In this document: in pieces, positions 1-9,080 of the stretch | How positions within the stretch are numbered: position 1 is the first letter of the stretch | Layout of the letters: every line of letters begins with the position of its first letter | Origin: Nocardia elegans NBRC 108235 | Lineage (GTDB): Bacteria > Actinomycetota > Actinomycetes > Mycobacteriales > Mycobacteriaceae | Direction of reading: 5' to 3' | DNA length: 64,000 bases | Assembly (NCBI RefSeq): GCF_001612845.1 | Contig: NZ_BDBF01000010.1 | Location: 1-64,000 of the forward strand | Translations under genes and position numbers: made by a program | Notes under the pieces: generated by a model | Told to the model about the DNA's origin: nothing | The model's database searches: none | Seen by the model: the letters and a program-made list of their open reading frames with translations, nothing else

Positions 1-6
1 GGCGCC

Positions 7-480
7 GTGGGGACGGGCGCCCCGGGCACGGCCGCCGAAATCCACCCCGGAATACCCGACGGGCACGAACTACTCGCCGCCTGCTGCGGCCATATCGGCG
101 ACCACGCCGACGACCATCCGGTCACCCGGGCCGCCCGTCAACTGGCCGAACTGCACCTCGCCCGCCGTCGCTCCCCGGTGCGCGCCGCGGAGATCGACTG
201 CCGTAGAAGGGAAATCGTCGTCCACATCGACCGCTGGGTCAGCGACCGCACCGGCGCCCCGGCGCATGCGCGGTCTCTCGGCGCGGCCGTCGACGGACTC
301 GCCGCCGCGCAGGTGCGCGCCACGGTCCTGCTGCGCGACGCCGAGACGGTCGACGACGAACGAATCCGGGCCGCATGGTTTCTGGTCGGCTCCCTCGCCA
401 ACTGGTGGGGCGAACTGGTCGAGCAGCATGTCGGCAATGCCCGCCCGTATCCGCGCCGGCGTCCGCGCGGACCGCGATAG
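7..480 (+). CDS. DUF4254-like conserved protein
   Basis: Protein of 157 residues read from a GTG at position 7; the true start could lie before the window. It has no signal peptide or membrane segment. The pattern of an EID..R...V..ID.WV stretch in the middle, a conserved SLG..VD.LA segment and a C-terminal W......LVGSL..W...LV helix resembles the DUF4254 family, whose role is unknown. It converges on the methyltransferase gene downstream with only 12 bases between them. The family call is from memory of the pattern, so it is moderate. Confidence 0.55.
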   Translation: MGTGAPGTAAEIHPGIPDGHELLAACCGHIGDHADDHPVTRAARQLAELHLARRRSPVRAAEIDCRRREIVVHIDRWVSDRTGAPAHARSLGAAVDGLAAAQVRATVLLRDAETVDDERIRAAWFLVGSLANWWGELVEQHVGNARPYPRRRPRGPR

Positions 481-492
481 CGCAGGCGGCCC

Positions 493-1587
493 TTATACCG
501 GTCGCGCCTCGATCACGGATTCCGGTGACACCGTCTCGGTGATGCGGGTCAGCGTGAAACCGCAGCGCGCGAGCAGAGCGCGGTAGTCACCGGCGGTGCG
601 CTCGCGGCCGCCGCTGTTGATCAACATCTCCAGGTCGGTGTACTTGCCCGGATGCGGCCGATTGCCTTGGGGCAAAACGATTTCCACGACGATCAGCCGG
701 GCGTGCGGGGCCATCGCGGCGCGTACGGTGCGCAGGATCTGCTCGGCGCGCGCATCCGGCCAATCGTGAATCACGTGTTTGAGCAGATACGCCTCCGCGC
801 CCGCGGGAACCGATTCGAAGAAGGACCCCGGAGCCACCTCGGCTCGCCCGTCGAATCCGGCGGCCGCGAACCGCTCCGCCGCGTCGGCCACCACATCGGG
901 CAGGTCGAACAGGATGCCCCGGGTGCCGGGTGCGCGCGAGAGGATCTCGGAGAGCATCGCGCCGCGCCCACCGCCGACGTCCACGATCGTCGCAAAGCGC
1001 CCGAAATCGTATGCGGCGAACAATGATTCCGTGGTGAGCGATCCGATGCTGGTCATCGCGCGGTCGAACAGATCACCGAATCGACGGTCGGTGCGGATGT
1101 ATTCGAAGAAAGGCGCCCCGTCCAGCTGTGGCCCCACCGGCTTGCCGGTCCGTACCGCATCGACCACATGTGTCCAATGCGCCCGGTGCGTGGCCGAACC
1201 GAAGAACAGTGCGGCATCACGCAGCGATTCCGGGGAGTCGCTGCACAGCGCACGAGCGGGCGCGGTGAGCCCATACCGTCCGTCGCGTCGCTGAGCGAAG
1301 ATGCCGTGACTGATGAGCAGCCGCAACAGCCGGCGCAGCGCATCCTCGTCCGCACCCACGCGCCGCGCCAGCTCGGAGCCGGTGAGCGGTCCCCGCGCCA
1401 GCTCATCGGCGATCCCCAGCGCCGCCGCCGCATGAATCGCCTGTGCCAGCCACCCCGCCGCCAGCAACTCCATCAACGACAGCGGCGCCGGCGCCAACCG
1501 CCGATAGGCTTCGCCGAGCGCGTAGCGAACGGTCTCGACGGCCCGCACCACCGGCAGCGGCGGCAGTTTCGGTAACCCGAACACCAT
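493..1587 (-). CDS. SAM-dependent O-methyltransferase (AcSMT/O-MT family 2)
   Basis: Likely transfers a methyl group from S-adenosylmethionine to a hydroxyl of a small aromatic or polyketide substrate in the cytoplasm. The 364-residue protein has an N-terminal winged-helix dimerisation domain (about 40-110) and a Rossmann methyltransferase domain with the SAM loop VDVGGGRG near residue 200. A LKHVIHDWPD segment carries the His typical of this family's catalytic base, and ADLEM-like residues follow near the end. The ATG at 1587 is preferred to the TTG at 1593 because GGAGGAG sits 6 nt upstream of the ATG. The substrate cannot be told from the sequence. Confidence 0.85.
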   Translation of the reverse strand: MVFGLPKLPPLPVVRAVETVRYALGEAYRRLAPAPLSLMELLAAGWLAQAIHAAAALGIADELARGPLTGSELARRVGADEDALRRLLRLLISHGIFAQRRDGRYGLTAPARALCSDSPESLRDAALFFGSATHRAHWTHVVDAVRTGKPVGPQLDGAPFFEYIRTDRRFGDLFDRAMTSIGSLTTESLFAAYDFGRFATIVDVGGGRGAMLSEILSRAPGTRGILFDLPDVVADAAERFAAAGFDGRAEVAPGSFFESVPAGAEAYLLKHVIHDWPDARAEQILRTVRAAMAPHARLIVVEIVLPQGNRPHPGKYTDLEMLINSGGRERTAGDYRALLARCGFTLTRITETVSPESVIEARPV

Positions 1588-1868
1588 GCACAACTCCTCC
1601 GATAGGCGGACAGGGTCGCGCTCCGCAGCCTACGGCGTAAACCGGAAACGCGGCCACCGTAACGCGGGACTGTGGAGACTGCCCGTCGCGGGGTGGGGCC
1701 GCTGCTCGGTCACGCGTTGTCGGCATGTGTGGTCGGGATGAAGTCGAAGGCGGGGGCTCCGGCGTCGCTGTTGGTCGGATCGGGGCGCTCACCGGGGGCG
1801 GTGTCGGGCGGCGCGCGCGGATGCGGGAGTAGCTGGGGCATGTCACGCCATGCGGTGTCCGCTGCGTC

Positions 1869-2435
1869 TCACTCGGTGGTGCCGGCTCCGTCCCGGCTCT
1901 CGGCGTGTGGGTGGCCGATCGGAAAAAGTATGGGGCTCAACAGATATTGTGTCCGGCCGTCGGCCGGCTCGTTGTGCAGGCGCGGAACGATCGCGGCACG
2001 CAAATCGGCGATGAGGTCCGCCAGCTCGTCCGGGTCGAGCCACAGGGCATGCTGGCGGTATCCGACGGAGTCGGTTGCGGGATCGGCGTTCTCACGATCG
2101 AGATAGGCGTTGAACTCCGCGAGCAGGGTGGTCATCGCGGTGGTGAAGACGGCGCGATGCTCGTCACGGCTCGCGGCGGCCACCGCGTCGGCGTCGATGA
2201 CGGCCCGCTCGCGGCGCAGCCGGTAATGCCGCTCCACCGCCCCGCGCACCCGCCGCTCCTCGGTCACCTCGAGAATCCCGCCAGCGGTCAGTAGATCCAC
2301 GTGGCGATAGACCGTGGCCTTCGAGACGTCGGGAAGGCGCGCGCACAACTGCGCGGTGGTCAGCGTATGGCCGCCCGACATCGCGTGCACGATGCGCAGG
2401 CGCACCGGATGTGCCAGCAGTTCGATCGGTCCCAT
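1869..2435 (-). CDS. ArsR-like helix-turn-helix transcriptional regulator
   Basis: A 188-residue DNA-binding regulator. An N-terminal winged helix (about 5-75) reads LLAHPVRLRIVHAM followed by a recognition helix VSKATVYRHVDLL, the ArsR-like arrangement. The C-terminal half is helical with a WLDPDELADLIADLR stretch and probably mediates ligand sensing or dimerisation. ATG at 2435 is chosen over the TTG at 2441 because AGAAG lies 8 nt upstream of it. It is divergent from the alpha/beta hydrolase gene at 2516, and a strong palindrome lies between them, so it probably controls that gene and itself. Confidence 0.8.
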   Translation of the reverse strand: MGPIELLAHPVRLRIVHAMSGGHTLTTAQLCARLPDVSKATVYRHVDLLTAGGILEVTEERRVRGAVERHYRLRRERAVIDADAVAAASRDEHRAVFTTAMTTLLAEFNAYLDRENADPATDSVGYRQHALWLDPDELADLIADLRAAIVPRLHNEPADGRTQYLLSPILFPIGHPHAESRDGAGTTE

Positions 2436-2460
2436 TGGCAAATCTTCTCATTCTTGCTAC

Positions 2461-2480
2461 CTTTCTCAAAATTGAGAAAG
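2461..2480. promoter_or_regulatory. Palindromic operator between HTH regulator and hydrolase
   Basis: Perfect 9-bp inverted repeat CTTTCTCAA-aa-TTGAGAAAG with a 2-bp centre. It is AT-rich in a GC-rich region and lies 26 bp from the regulator start and 36 bp from the hydrolase start. This is the expected place and form for the operator of the divergent winged-helix regulator. Confidence 0.65.
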
Positions 2481-2515
2481 ATATAGCCGCGATATGCGGT
2501 GTAAGGGAGGACCTG

Positions 2516-3790
2516 ATGAACCGCAACGACGCCGCAATGGGTGAGACCGTGGTCCGGATGCTGTGCGCGGGCCGGTTCGGCGAGGCCTACGAGCATTTCG
2601 GGACCTCGCTGCGCGCATTGCTGTCGCTGGAAAACCTCATCGCCGCTTGGCATCGGGAGATCGGGCCGGGTGCGACGCCCGGTGCAGCGGAGGACCGCGA
2701 CGGCGTAGTGGCGGTGCCGGTCCTGGACCGGGAGGCGACGATCCTTATGTCGGTCGTGCGCGGGAAGCTGAGCGGCCTGCGCATCGCGCGCGATGTGCCG
2801 CCGTGGCAACCGCCGCACTACGTCGACTCGGCGGCGTTCGACGAGGAGGAGATCGACCTCGAGACCGCGGCCGGTCCGGTCCCGGGCACGGTGAGTGTTC
2901 CGCGTCGTCGCGCCGCGCGGCATCCCGCGGTCGTATTGCTCAGTGGCGGTGGGCCTTTCGACCGCGACGGTACGGCCGGCGCGAACAAGACGATGAAGGA
3001 CATCGCCTGGGGCCTGGCCACCGGTGGGGTTGTCGTGCTGCGGTTCGACAAGCCGAGTCATCTCGAAGCGGCGCGCGGTGGGAACTGGGCGGACATCACT
3101 CCGACCGCCGATTACGTGCCGCCGGCGATCGCGGCGGTCCGGGCGCTGCGGGCGCGTGCCGACGTCGATCCGTGCCGGGTATTCGTCCTCGGGCACAGCT
3201 TGGGTGGCAGATACGCGCCGCGCGTCGCGGCGGCCGAACCGGCGATCGCCGGTGTGATCCTGCTGGCCGCCGATACCCAGCCGATGCAGCGCGCGGCCGT
3301 GCGCGTCGCCCGGTATCTGATGACGGTCGCACCGGAGTCCGCGCGAGCAATGCTGCCCGATCCCGAGGAACTTCTCGTCCAGGCCGAACGAGTGGAACGC
3401 GCCGATCTGTCCGAATCCACTCCGGCCGACGAGTTGCCCCTGGGGATGGCGGCCGGCACCTGGCTGGACCTGGGCGAATACGACCCGGTCGCCACCGCGC
3501 TCGCGGCGCGCAAGCCCATGTTCATCGCCCAGGGCGGACGCGATTATCAGGTCACCGTCGCCGACGATCTGGCCGGTTGGCGGCAGGCTTTCGACGGCCG
3601 GGGCGACGTGGACATTCGCGTATACGAATCCGACGACCACATGTTCTTCCCGGGAAGCGGTGCCTCCACGCCGTCGGATTACGAAGCGCCACAACACGTC
3701 GACGAGGCTGTGATCGCCGACATCGGATCCTGGGTGGCGGCGGTCGCGGTCGGGGAGCGGGGGGCCCAGGCGGCCGGCGGGCGATCGTAG
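2516..3790 (+). CDS. Alpha/beta hydrolase with N-terminal DUF3887-like domain
   Basis: Predicted cytoplasmic serine hydrolase of 424 residues acting on an unknown ester. Residues 1 to about 100 resemble the small DUF3887/NTF2-like domain often fused to such hydrolases (a VVRMLCAGRFGEAYEHF helix). The hydrolase core follows, with an oxyanion segment LLSGGGPFDRDG, the nucleophile elbow GHSLGG and a C-terminal SDDHMFFPG carrying the likely catalytic His. ATG at 2516 is chosen because GGGAGG lies a few bases upstream; in-frame codons before it run into the operator. It is divergent from the HTH regulator, whose operator lies just upstream. Confidence 0.8.
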   Translation: MNRNDAAMGETVVRMLCAGRFGEAYEHFGTSLRALLSLENLIAAWHREIGPGATPGAAEDRDGVVAVPVLDREATILMSVVRGKLSGLRIARDVPPWQPPHYVDSAAFDEEEIDLETAAGPVPGTVSVPRRRAARHPAVVLLSGGGPFDRDGTAGANKTMKDIAWGLATGGVVVLRFDKPSHLEAARGGNWADITPTADYVPPAIAAVRALRARADVDPCRVFVLGHSLGGRYAPRVAAAEPAIAGVILLAADTQPMQRAAVRVARYLMTVAPESARAMLPDPEELLVQAERVERADLSESTPADELPLGMAAGTWLDLGEYDPVATALAARKPMFIAQGGRDYQVTVADDLAGWRQAFDGRGDVDIRVYESDDHMFFPGSGASTPSDYEAPQHVDEAVIADIGSWVAAVAVGERGAQAAGGRS

Positions 3791-3841
3791 GGGCGCGGCT
3801 GCGAGTCGGAACGAGCGGGCGCCGGATGGTTGGAGCGGAAC

Positions 3842-4447
3842 TCAGCCCCGGCGTGCCCGTCGTTCGTTCGGTTCGCCGGGCCCTGCGGCCGAAAGTGTCC
3901 GAGCGGCCGCGGATTCCGCTACCGACGCGATCTCGGGGTCGCCGGTGATGCCCGCGGTGACGATGGCCCCCTCGGCGAGCAGGTAGATCGCGTCGGCGGC
4001 GTCGGTCCCGGTCGCGTCCACCCATTCGGCGATCATGGTGCGAAACGCCGCCTTGTGCGACCGCACTTCCGCCAGGACGGCGGGGGAGTCGGCGCCGAGT
4101 TCACCGTGGATATTGATCCACGCACAGCCGCGAAATCCCTTCTCACCGAACCAGTTCCGAAGCCACTCGAAGATCGCCAGAACCCGCCGCGAGGGGTCCT
4201 CGTGCCGTTCGACATGCTCGGCCAGCGCATGTCGCCATCGCTCGTCGCGGCGGCGCAGCATCGCCACGACGAGGTCCTCCTTGGTCGGGTACATCGAGTA
4301 GATCCGCTTCAGCGACAGACCGGACGCTTCGCGGATCCGGTCCATGCCCACTGCCTGCACGCCGTGCGCGTACATCAACTGCTCGGCGGCGTCGAGCAGC
4401 GCCGTGCGGTCGGACGCATTCCGTTCGGCACTGAGTGTGGCGGGCAT
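3842..4447 (-). CDS. TetR/AcrR family transcriptional regulator
   Basis: A 201-residue repressor-like protein. The N-terminal HTH (about 15-60) reads [41 protein letters not shown], the canonical TetR fold; the remaining helices form the ligand domain. ATG at 4447 has GGGAG 8 nt upstream. It is divergent from the DUF1348 gene and two related palindromes lie between them, overlapping a promoter for that gene, so repression of that gene and autoregulation are likely. The ligand is unknown. Confidence 0.88.
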   Translation of the reverse strand: MPATLSAERNASDRTALLDAAEQLMYAHGVQAVGMDRIREASGLSLKRIYSMYPTKEDLVVAMLRRRDERWRHALAEHVERHEDPSRRVLAIFEWLRNWFGEKGFRGCAWINIHGELGADSPAVLAEVRSHKAAFRTMIAEWVDATGTDAADAIYLLAEGAIVTAGITGDPEIASVAESAAARTLSAAGPGEPNERRARRG

Positions 4448-4460
4448 GGACCGGACTCCC

Positions 4461-4490
4461 TTGACATCGAGAACGTACGTTCCCTACCGT
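4461..4490 (+). promoter_or_regulatory. Promoter of the DUF1348 gene
   Basis: A TTGACA box (4461-4466) and TACCGT (4485-4490) are separated by 18 bp, a good vegetative promoter pointing to the DUF1348 gene at 4539. The first TetR palindrome lies inside the spacer, which would allow direct occlusion of RNA polymerase. Confidence 0.55.
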
Positions 4491-4518
4491 AACGCATCGG
4501 TAGAGAATGAGCGTTCTC
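4469..4518. promoter_or_regulatory. Tandem TetR operators
   Basis: Two related imperfect palindromes of 16 bp: GAGAACGTACGTTCCC at 4469-4484, whose centre GAACGTACGTTC is a perfect palindrome, and GAGAATGAGCGTTCTC at 4503-4518. A CTACCG/CGGTAG inverted repeat (4484-4489 and 4498-4503) links them. They lie between the divergent TetR and DUF1348 genes. Confidence 0.6.
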
Positions 4519-4538
4519 CGTTGAAAGGCAGGAATCCG

Positions 4539-5000
4539 ATGTCCGAAGCACGCCCGCCCTATCCGCCGTTCACCCTGGAAACCGCCACGCAGAAGGTGCA
4601 GGCGGCCGAGGATGCGTGGAACACCCGCGACCCGCGGCGGGTTGCGCTCGCGTACACACCCGACTCGGCCTGGCGGAACCGGGACGAATTCATCACCGGC
4701 CGGGAACAGATCGTCGAATTCCTGACCGCGAAGTGGGAACGCGAACTCGACTACGCGCTGCGCAAGAGCCTGTGGGGCTTTCGCGAAAACCGCATGGCCG
4801 TCCGGTTCCAGTACGAATGGCACGACCGTACCGGTCAGTGGTGGCGCAGCTACGGCAACGAGCTGTGGGAATTCACCGACCAGGGGTTGATGGCACGCCG
4901 AGAGGCGAGCATCAACGATGTGCCCATCACCGAGGCCGAACGCCGGATATTCGGTCCGCGCCCGGCCGCGGAGCACGGGGTCGACATCCCCCTGCGGTAG
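4539..5000 (+). CDS. DUF1348 family, NTF2-like protein
   Basis: A 153-residue single-domain protein of the DUF1348 group in the NTF2-like (SnoaL-like) superfamily. Family features visible are [17 protein letters not shown] at the start, [17 protein letters not shown], and the RFQYEWHD...W.RSYGNE.WEF block. Such proteins form a cone-shaped pocket that binds small molecules; no specific reaction is established. ATG at 4539 follows an AGGA ribosome site. It is probably repressed by the divergent TetR through the operators in its promoter. Confidence 0.85.
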   Translation: MSEARPPYPPFTLETATQKVQAAEDAWNTRDPRRVALAYTPDSAWRNRDEFITGREQIVEFLTAKWERELDYALRKSLWGFRENRMAVRFQYEWHDRTGQWWRSYGNELWEFTDQGLMARREASINDVPITEAERRIFGPRPAAEHGVDIPLR

Positions 5001-5013
5001 CCGTCGGCGGTGA

Positions 5014-5943
5014 TCAGTAACCGGCGGCCGGATCGATTCGGGCGATGAGCTCACGCCCCTGCGCGAAGCGGCGGACGTTCTCGGCGACGTGTTCGGCGAA
5101 CGCGGCCGTCCGCAGCTGCGGCGGGTTGGAATCGTGCGGAGTGATGATCACATTAGGGAGGTCCCAGAGCGGATGACCATCGGGGAGCGGTTCGGGATCG
5201 GTCACGTCCAGGCCCGCGCCGCCGATGGCGCCCTGCCGCAGTGCGGCAACCAGAGCTTCGGTGTCGATGAGCGAGCCGCGGGCGACATTGACCACCCACG
5301 AATGCGGTTTCAGCTGGGCGAGTTCGTCTTTGCCGATCAGGTGCCGGGTGCCGTCGGTCGCGGGGGCGGCGACGACCACGTGATCGGCGCGAGTCCACAC
5401 GTCCGAAAGCCGTTCCGCCGGAACCGTGTCCGCCACGTTGGGAGCCTCGATCGGCCGGCCGGAGCGGTTGACGGCGATCACCCGAGCCCCGAACGGCTCC
5501 AGCATGGCGATGACCTCACGACCGATACCGCCCGCGCCGACGACAGCGACGGTCGCCCCGCGCAGGGTCCCGATATGGGGAAAGAACTCGCCCTGCCGCC
5601 AGCTGTGGGCGCGGATATGTTCCGGCAGATACCGCACACCGGCGAGCAGCAGCGCCATCGTGCCCTCGGCAACACTTTTCGCGAAAGCGCCTGCGGCCGA
5701 GGTGAACACCACATGGGGACGGCGTTCGAAGATGCCGGCGGCGAAGAACTCCTCGACCCCGGCGGAGTACAGCTGCACCCATTCGATCGATGCGGGCAGG
5801 TCGGGGAATCCGTTCGGACCACCGTCCCACACCAGCGCCCTGGCATCACCCAGCTCCGCGAGTTGTGCTCCCGCGCCGGTGATCGCCTGTGCCACAAGGT
5901 CGTCGGTGATCGGTGCCAGTGCGATGCGGGGTGCGCCCGTCAT
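5014..5943 (-). CDS. D-isomer-specific 2-hydroxyacid dehydrogenase
   Basis: A 309-residue NAD(P)-dependent oxidoreductase predicted to interconvert a 2-oxoacid and a D-2-hydroxyacid. The nucleotide-binding motif VVGAGGIGREV is near residue 140. The family's catalytic residues are visible as Arg in NVARGSLID, Glu in DVTDPEPLPDGHPL and His in ITPHDSN. The ATG at 5943 overlaps the stop of the upstream polymerase-domain gene by 4 bp (ATGA), so the two are probably translationally coupled. Pairing with a repair polymerase is unexpected and may only be positional. Confidence 0.85.
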   Translation of the reverse strand: MTGAPRIALAPITDDLVAQAITGAGAQLAELGDARALVWDGGPNGFPDLPASIEWVQLYSAGVEEFFAAGIFERRPHVVFTSAAGAFAKSVAEGTMALLLAGVRYLPEHIRAHSWRQGEFFPHIGTLRGATVAVVGAGGIGREVIAMLEPFGARVIAVNRSGRPIEAPNVADTVPAERLSDVWTRADHVVVAAPATDGTRHLIGKDELAQLKPHSWVVNVARGSLIDTEALVAALRQGAIGGAGLDVTDPEPLPDGHPLWDLPNVIITPHDSNPPQLRTAAFAEHVAENVRRFAQGRELIARIDPAAGY

Positions 5944-6944
5944 GCCTCGTGTGCTCCTTCGTCGTCGAGGTCCACCTCGACCCGGTCGCGGTCCGCCCAC
6001 TCCAGCAGCGTAGTCAGGTCGAAGACCGCGTCGTCGATGCCCGCGTGCAGATCGCCGAGTTCGGCGTAGCGGGCGGGGACGGTGTTGATCGTGAAGTCGT
6101 TCGGTTCGATATCCGGAATCTCGTTCCACCGCACCGGGGTCGAGACGGTCGCGGCCGCATTCCCCCGTACCGAGTAGGCGGCGGCGATCGTGTGATCGCG
6201 GGCGTTCTGGTTGTAGTCGACGAACAGCAGTGCCGGATCGCGGTCGCGGCGCCACCACGTCGTGGTCACATCATCGGGGGCGCGGCGCTCCACCTCCTGC
6301 GCGAAGGCCAGCGCGGCGCGGCGCACCTGCTGGAAGCCGTGCTCGGGGGCGATGCGCACGTAGATGTGCAGGCCGTGCCCGCCGGAGGTTTTGGGCCAGC
6401 CGACCGCGCCCAGCTCGTCGAGAACCTCGTGTGCGACCTCCGCGACGCGCTGAACCCGCGACCACGGGCAATCCGGCATCGGATCCAGATCGATGCGCCA
6501 TTCGTCCGGCTTCTCGGTGTCGAAGCGGCGCGAGTTCCACGGATGGAACTCCACCGTCGACATCTGCACCGCCCAGATCACGTCCGCCAGTTCTCGCACG
6601 CACAGCTCGTCCGCATACCGGTTGTAGCGCGGAAAGTGCACGCGCACGGTCGGAATCCAGTCCGGTGCCCCCGCCGGCAGCCGCTTCTGATGTACCTTCC
6701 CGCCCGGCAATCCCTTCGGGAAGCGGTGCAGCATGCACGGCCGGTCCCGTAGGGCGTTGACGATCCCGTCGCCGACGCTCAGGTAGTACTGCACCAGATC
6801 GAGTTTCGTCGCCCCGAGTTCCGGGAAGTACACCCGATCGGGATTCGACACCCGCACCGTATGCTCGCCGACTGTCAACTCCACCGCCGGCGTCGACTTA
6901 CTGGTCACCGGATCGACGATAGTGGGTGATCGATCGCCGGGCAC
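5940..6944 (-). CDS. LigD-type polymerase (AEP primase-polymerase) domain protein
   Basis: A stand-alone 334-residue archaeo-eukaryotic primase-like polymerase, like the polymerase domain of the end-joining ligase LigD and the mycobacterial PolD1/Prim-PolC proteins (such as Rv3730c). It would add ribo- or deoxynucleotides during gap filling or end repair. The metal-binding acidic pair D152/D154 (IDLDP), the TSGGHGLHIYV block with its His residues (about 186-196) and a later FVDYNQN Asp motif are intact. It starts with GTG. No ligase or nuclease domain is attached and no Ku gene is in the window. It lies 21 bp downstream of the RqlH-like helicase gene, suggesting a repair operon. Confidence 0.88.
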   Translation of the reverse strand: MPGDRSPTIVDPVTSKSTPAVELTVGEHTVRVSNPDRVYFPELGATKLDLVQYYLSVGDGIVNALRDRPCMLHRFPKGLPGGKVHQKRLPAGAPDWIPTVRVHFPRYNRYADELCVRELADVIWAVQMSTVEFHPWNSRRFDTEKPDEWRIDLDPMPDCPWSRVQRVAEVAHEVLDELGAVGWPKTSGGHGLHIYVRIAPEHGFQQVRRAALAFAQEVERRAPDDVTTTWWRRDRDPALLFVDYNQNARDHTIAAAYSVRGNAAATVSTPVRWNEIPDIEPNDFTINTVPARYAELGDLHAGIDDAVFDLTTLLEWADRDRVEVDLDDEGAHEA

Positions 6945-6965
6945 TGTACGCGCCGCGTGCGGGCC

Positions 6966-9080
6966 TCACGTCGGGGTCGCCAGGGCGAAGGGGAGGACGG
7001 CGGGGGCGCCGGCGTGGCGGAGGGTGCACGCCGCGAGGGTGAGGGTCCAGCCGGTGTCGGTGTGGGTGTCGACCAGCAGGACGGGAGTGTCGAGGCCGGT
7101 GAGGTCGGGGGTTTCCCACGAGTCGAACAGGGCTGCGACGCGGTGGGCCGAGTTGGCCGCCGACACCGGTGGCCGGTCGGGCCGGGTGTGCATGACCCCG
7201 AGGTCGGTGAGACGGCCGATGCGCGCCAGGCGGGCGGCCAGGTCGGCGGCCAGCGCGGGATGCGTCGCCGATTGCAGTGCCATCACCGCCCCGGGGCGTT
7301 GCGTCCAATTCCATTCGCGCAGAACGGCGATGCAGGCGTCGACGATGTGGTCGGGCGCGGGGCCGTCGGGGGCGTCGAGCAGGGTTCGCAGGCGCTGGCC
7401 CCACCCCAGATCGCTGAGCCGGCCCAACACCCGGCCCACCTCCGGGCCGTCGGATATCTTGCCGGACAACGGAACTCCCAGCTTCGACAGCCCGGCCGGC
7501 CATTGCTTGCGGGGGAGCAGATCGATTCCGGGCCGGTCCAGCCGGGCGCGGACGGTGGCCATCTCGTCGGCGTCGACCGAGACGTCGAAACGGCGGCCGG
7601 TGCAGTTGTCGCAGCGACCACAGCCGGGCGCGTCCGGGGCGAGGCCCGGATCGTCGAGTTGGCGGCGCAGGAAGTTCATCCGGCACTCGGTGGTGCTCTG
7701 ATACTCGAGCATGGCGTTCTGTTCCGCTTCGCGCGCCCGGTCGAGGCGCTCGTAGCGTTCGGTGTCGTAGGTCCACGGTTGCCCGGTGGCCAGCCAGCCG
7801 CCGCGCACCCGCCGCACGGCGCCGTCCACATCCAGCACCTTGAGCACCATCTCCAACCGCGACCGGCTCAGTTCCACCAGCGGTTCGAGGGCCACCGTGG
7901 ACAGGGGCCGTTCGTAGTCCAGCGCGGCCAGCACCGACCGCACCACCTGCTCCCGCGGAAAGGCCACGGAGGCAAAGTAATTCCAGATCCGCCGGTCCTC
8001 GGGACCGGGCAACAGGATGACCTCCGCGCGGTTGGAAGGGCCGGAGCCGCTCGCGACCAGTCCGCGTCCGGCGCGGCCGACCTGCTGGTAGTAGGCGATG
8101 GGGGAGGAGGGGGCGCCGACGTGGACCACGAAGCCGAGGTCGGGCTTGTCGAAGCCCATGCCGAGCGCCGACGTGGCGACCAGCGCCTTGACTTCGTTGT
8201 CCAGCAGCGCCTGTTCGAGGGTTTCGCGTTCCCCGGGTTCGGTGCGGCCGGTGTAGGCCGCGACGGGGTAGCCGTGGTCGGCGAGGACGTCGGCCAGGTC
8301 GTGGGCGGCTGCGACGGTGAGGGTGTAGATGATTCCGGAGCCGGGCAGCTCGCCCAGTTGCCGGCTGAGCCAGGTGGTGCGCTGGACGGCGTCGTCGATC
8401 CGCACGACGGACAGATGCAGCGACTCCCGGTCCAGGGTGCCGCGCAACACCAGGGTGTCGGTGCCGATCTGCGTGGCGACGTCGGTGACCACGCGGTCGT
8501 TGGCGGTCGCGGTGGTCGCCAGCACCGGGATGTCCTCACCGAGGTCGGCGATCAGGGTGCGGATGCGGCGGTAGTCGGGGCGGAAATCGTGCCCCCAGTC
8601 GGAGATGCAGTGCGCCTCGTCGACCACGACCAGGCCGGCGTCGGCGGCCAGTTTGGGCAGCACCGAATCGCGGAAATCGGGATTGTTCAACCGTTCCGGA
8701 CTGACGAGCAGCACATCGACCTCACCGGCGGCGACCCGCTGGTGGATCTCGTCCCATTCGGTGACGTTGCCGGAGTTGATCGTCTCCGCGATCACGCCCG
8801 CCCGGCGCGCGGCGGCGACCTGGTTGCGCATCAACGCCAGCAGCGGCGACACGATCACCGTCGGCCCGCGCCCCTGCGACCGCAGCAACCGGGCGGCGAT
8901 GAAGTACACCGCCGATTTGCCCCAGCCGGTGCGCTGGACGACGAGCGCCCGCCGCCGCTGGACGACCAGCGCTTCGATGGCCGTCCACTGATCCTCGCGC
9001 AGCCGCGCCTCGGGCCCGGCCAGCTCGCGCAGCAGGGATTCGGCGGATTCGCGCAGCTCGGTGGTAGTCACGCGCTCCAT
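6966..9080 (-). CDS. RecQ-like ATP-dependent DNA helicase with C-terminal PRTase-like domain (RqlH type)
   Basis: A 704-residue 3'-5' DNA helicase of the RecQ group. It has Walker A RTGWGKS (about 50-56), the DEAH box VVVDEAHCISDWGH (151-164), a SAT-like ATTAT motif, and motif VI QQVGRAGRG. A zinc-binding cluster follows, with an early Cys (TECRMNF) and GCGRCDNC near residue 500. The C-terminus ends in PVLLVDTHTDTGWT, a PRPP-loop-like motif, so the tail resembles a phosphoribosyltransferase as in mycobacterial RqlH. No HRDC domain is seen. ATG at 9080 has GGAGGGG upstream. It heads a run with the LigD-type polymerase gene. Confidence 0.9.
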   Translation of the reverse strand: MERVTTTELRESAESLLRELAGPEARLREDQWTAIEALVVQRRRALVVQRTGWGKSAVYFIAARLLRSQGRGPTVIVSPLLALMRNQVAAARRAGVIAETINSGNVTEWDEIHQRVAAGEVDVLLVSPERLNNPDFRDSVLPKLAADAGLVVVDEAHCISDWGHDFRPDYRRIRTLIADLGEDIPVLATTATANDRVVTDVATQIGTDTLVLRGTLDRESLHLSVVRIDDAVQRTTWLSRQLGELPGSGIIYTLTVAAAHDLADVLADHGYPVAAYTGRTEPGERETLEQALLDNEVKALVATSALGMGFDKPDLGFVVHVGAPSSPIAYYQQVGRAGRGLVASGSGPSNRAEVILLPGPEDRRIWNYFASVAFPREQVVRSVLAALDYERPLSTVALEPLVELSRSRLEMVLKVLDVDGAVRRVRGGWLATGQPWTYDTERYERLDRAREAEQNAMLEYQSTTECRMNFLRRQLDDPGLAPDAPGCGRCDNCTGRRFDVSVDADEMATVRARLDRPGIDLLPRKQWPAGLSKLGVPLSGKISDGPEVGRVLGRLSDLGWGQRLRTLLDAPDGPAPDHIVDACIAVLREWNWTQRPGAVMALQSATHPALAADLAARLARIGRLTDLGVMHTRPDRPPVSAANSAHRVAALFDSWETPDLTGLDTPVLLVDTHTDTGWTLTLAACTLRHAGAPAVLPFALATPT

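Noticed and set aside
1588..1868. Open frames on both strands in the gap between the O-methyltransferase and HTH regulator genes
   Set aside because: They lack ribosome sites and have low-complexity Pro/Arg/Ser translations typical of non-coding high-GC DNA; nothing else is recognised there apart from the methyltransferase ribosome site.
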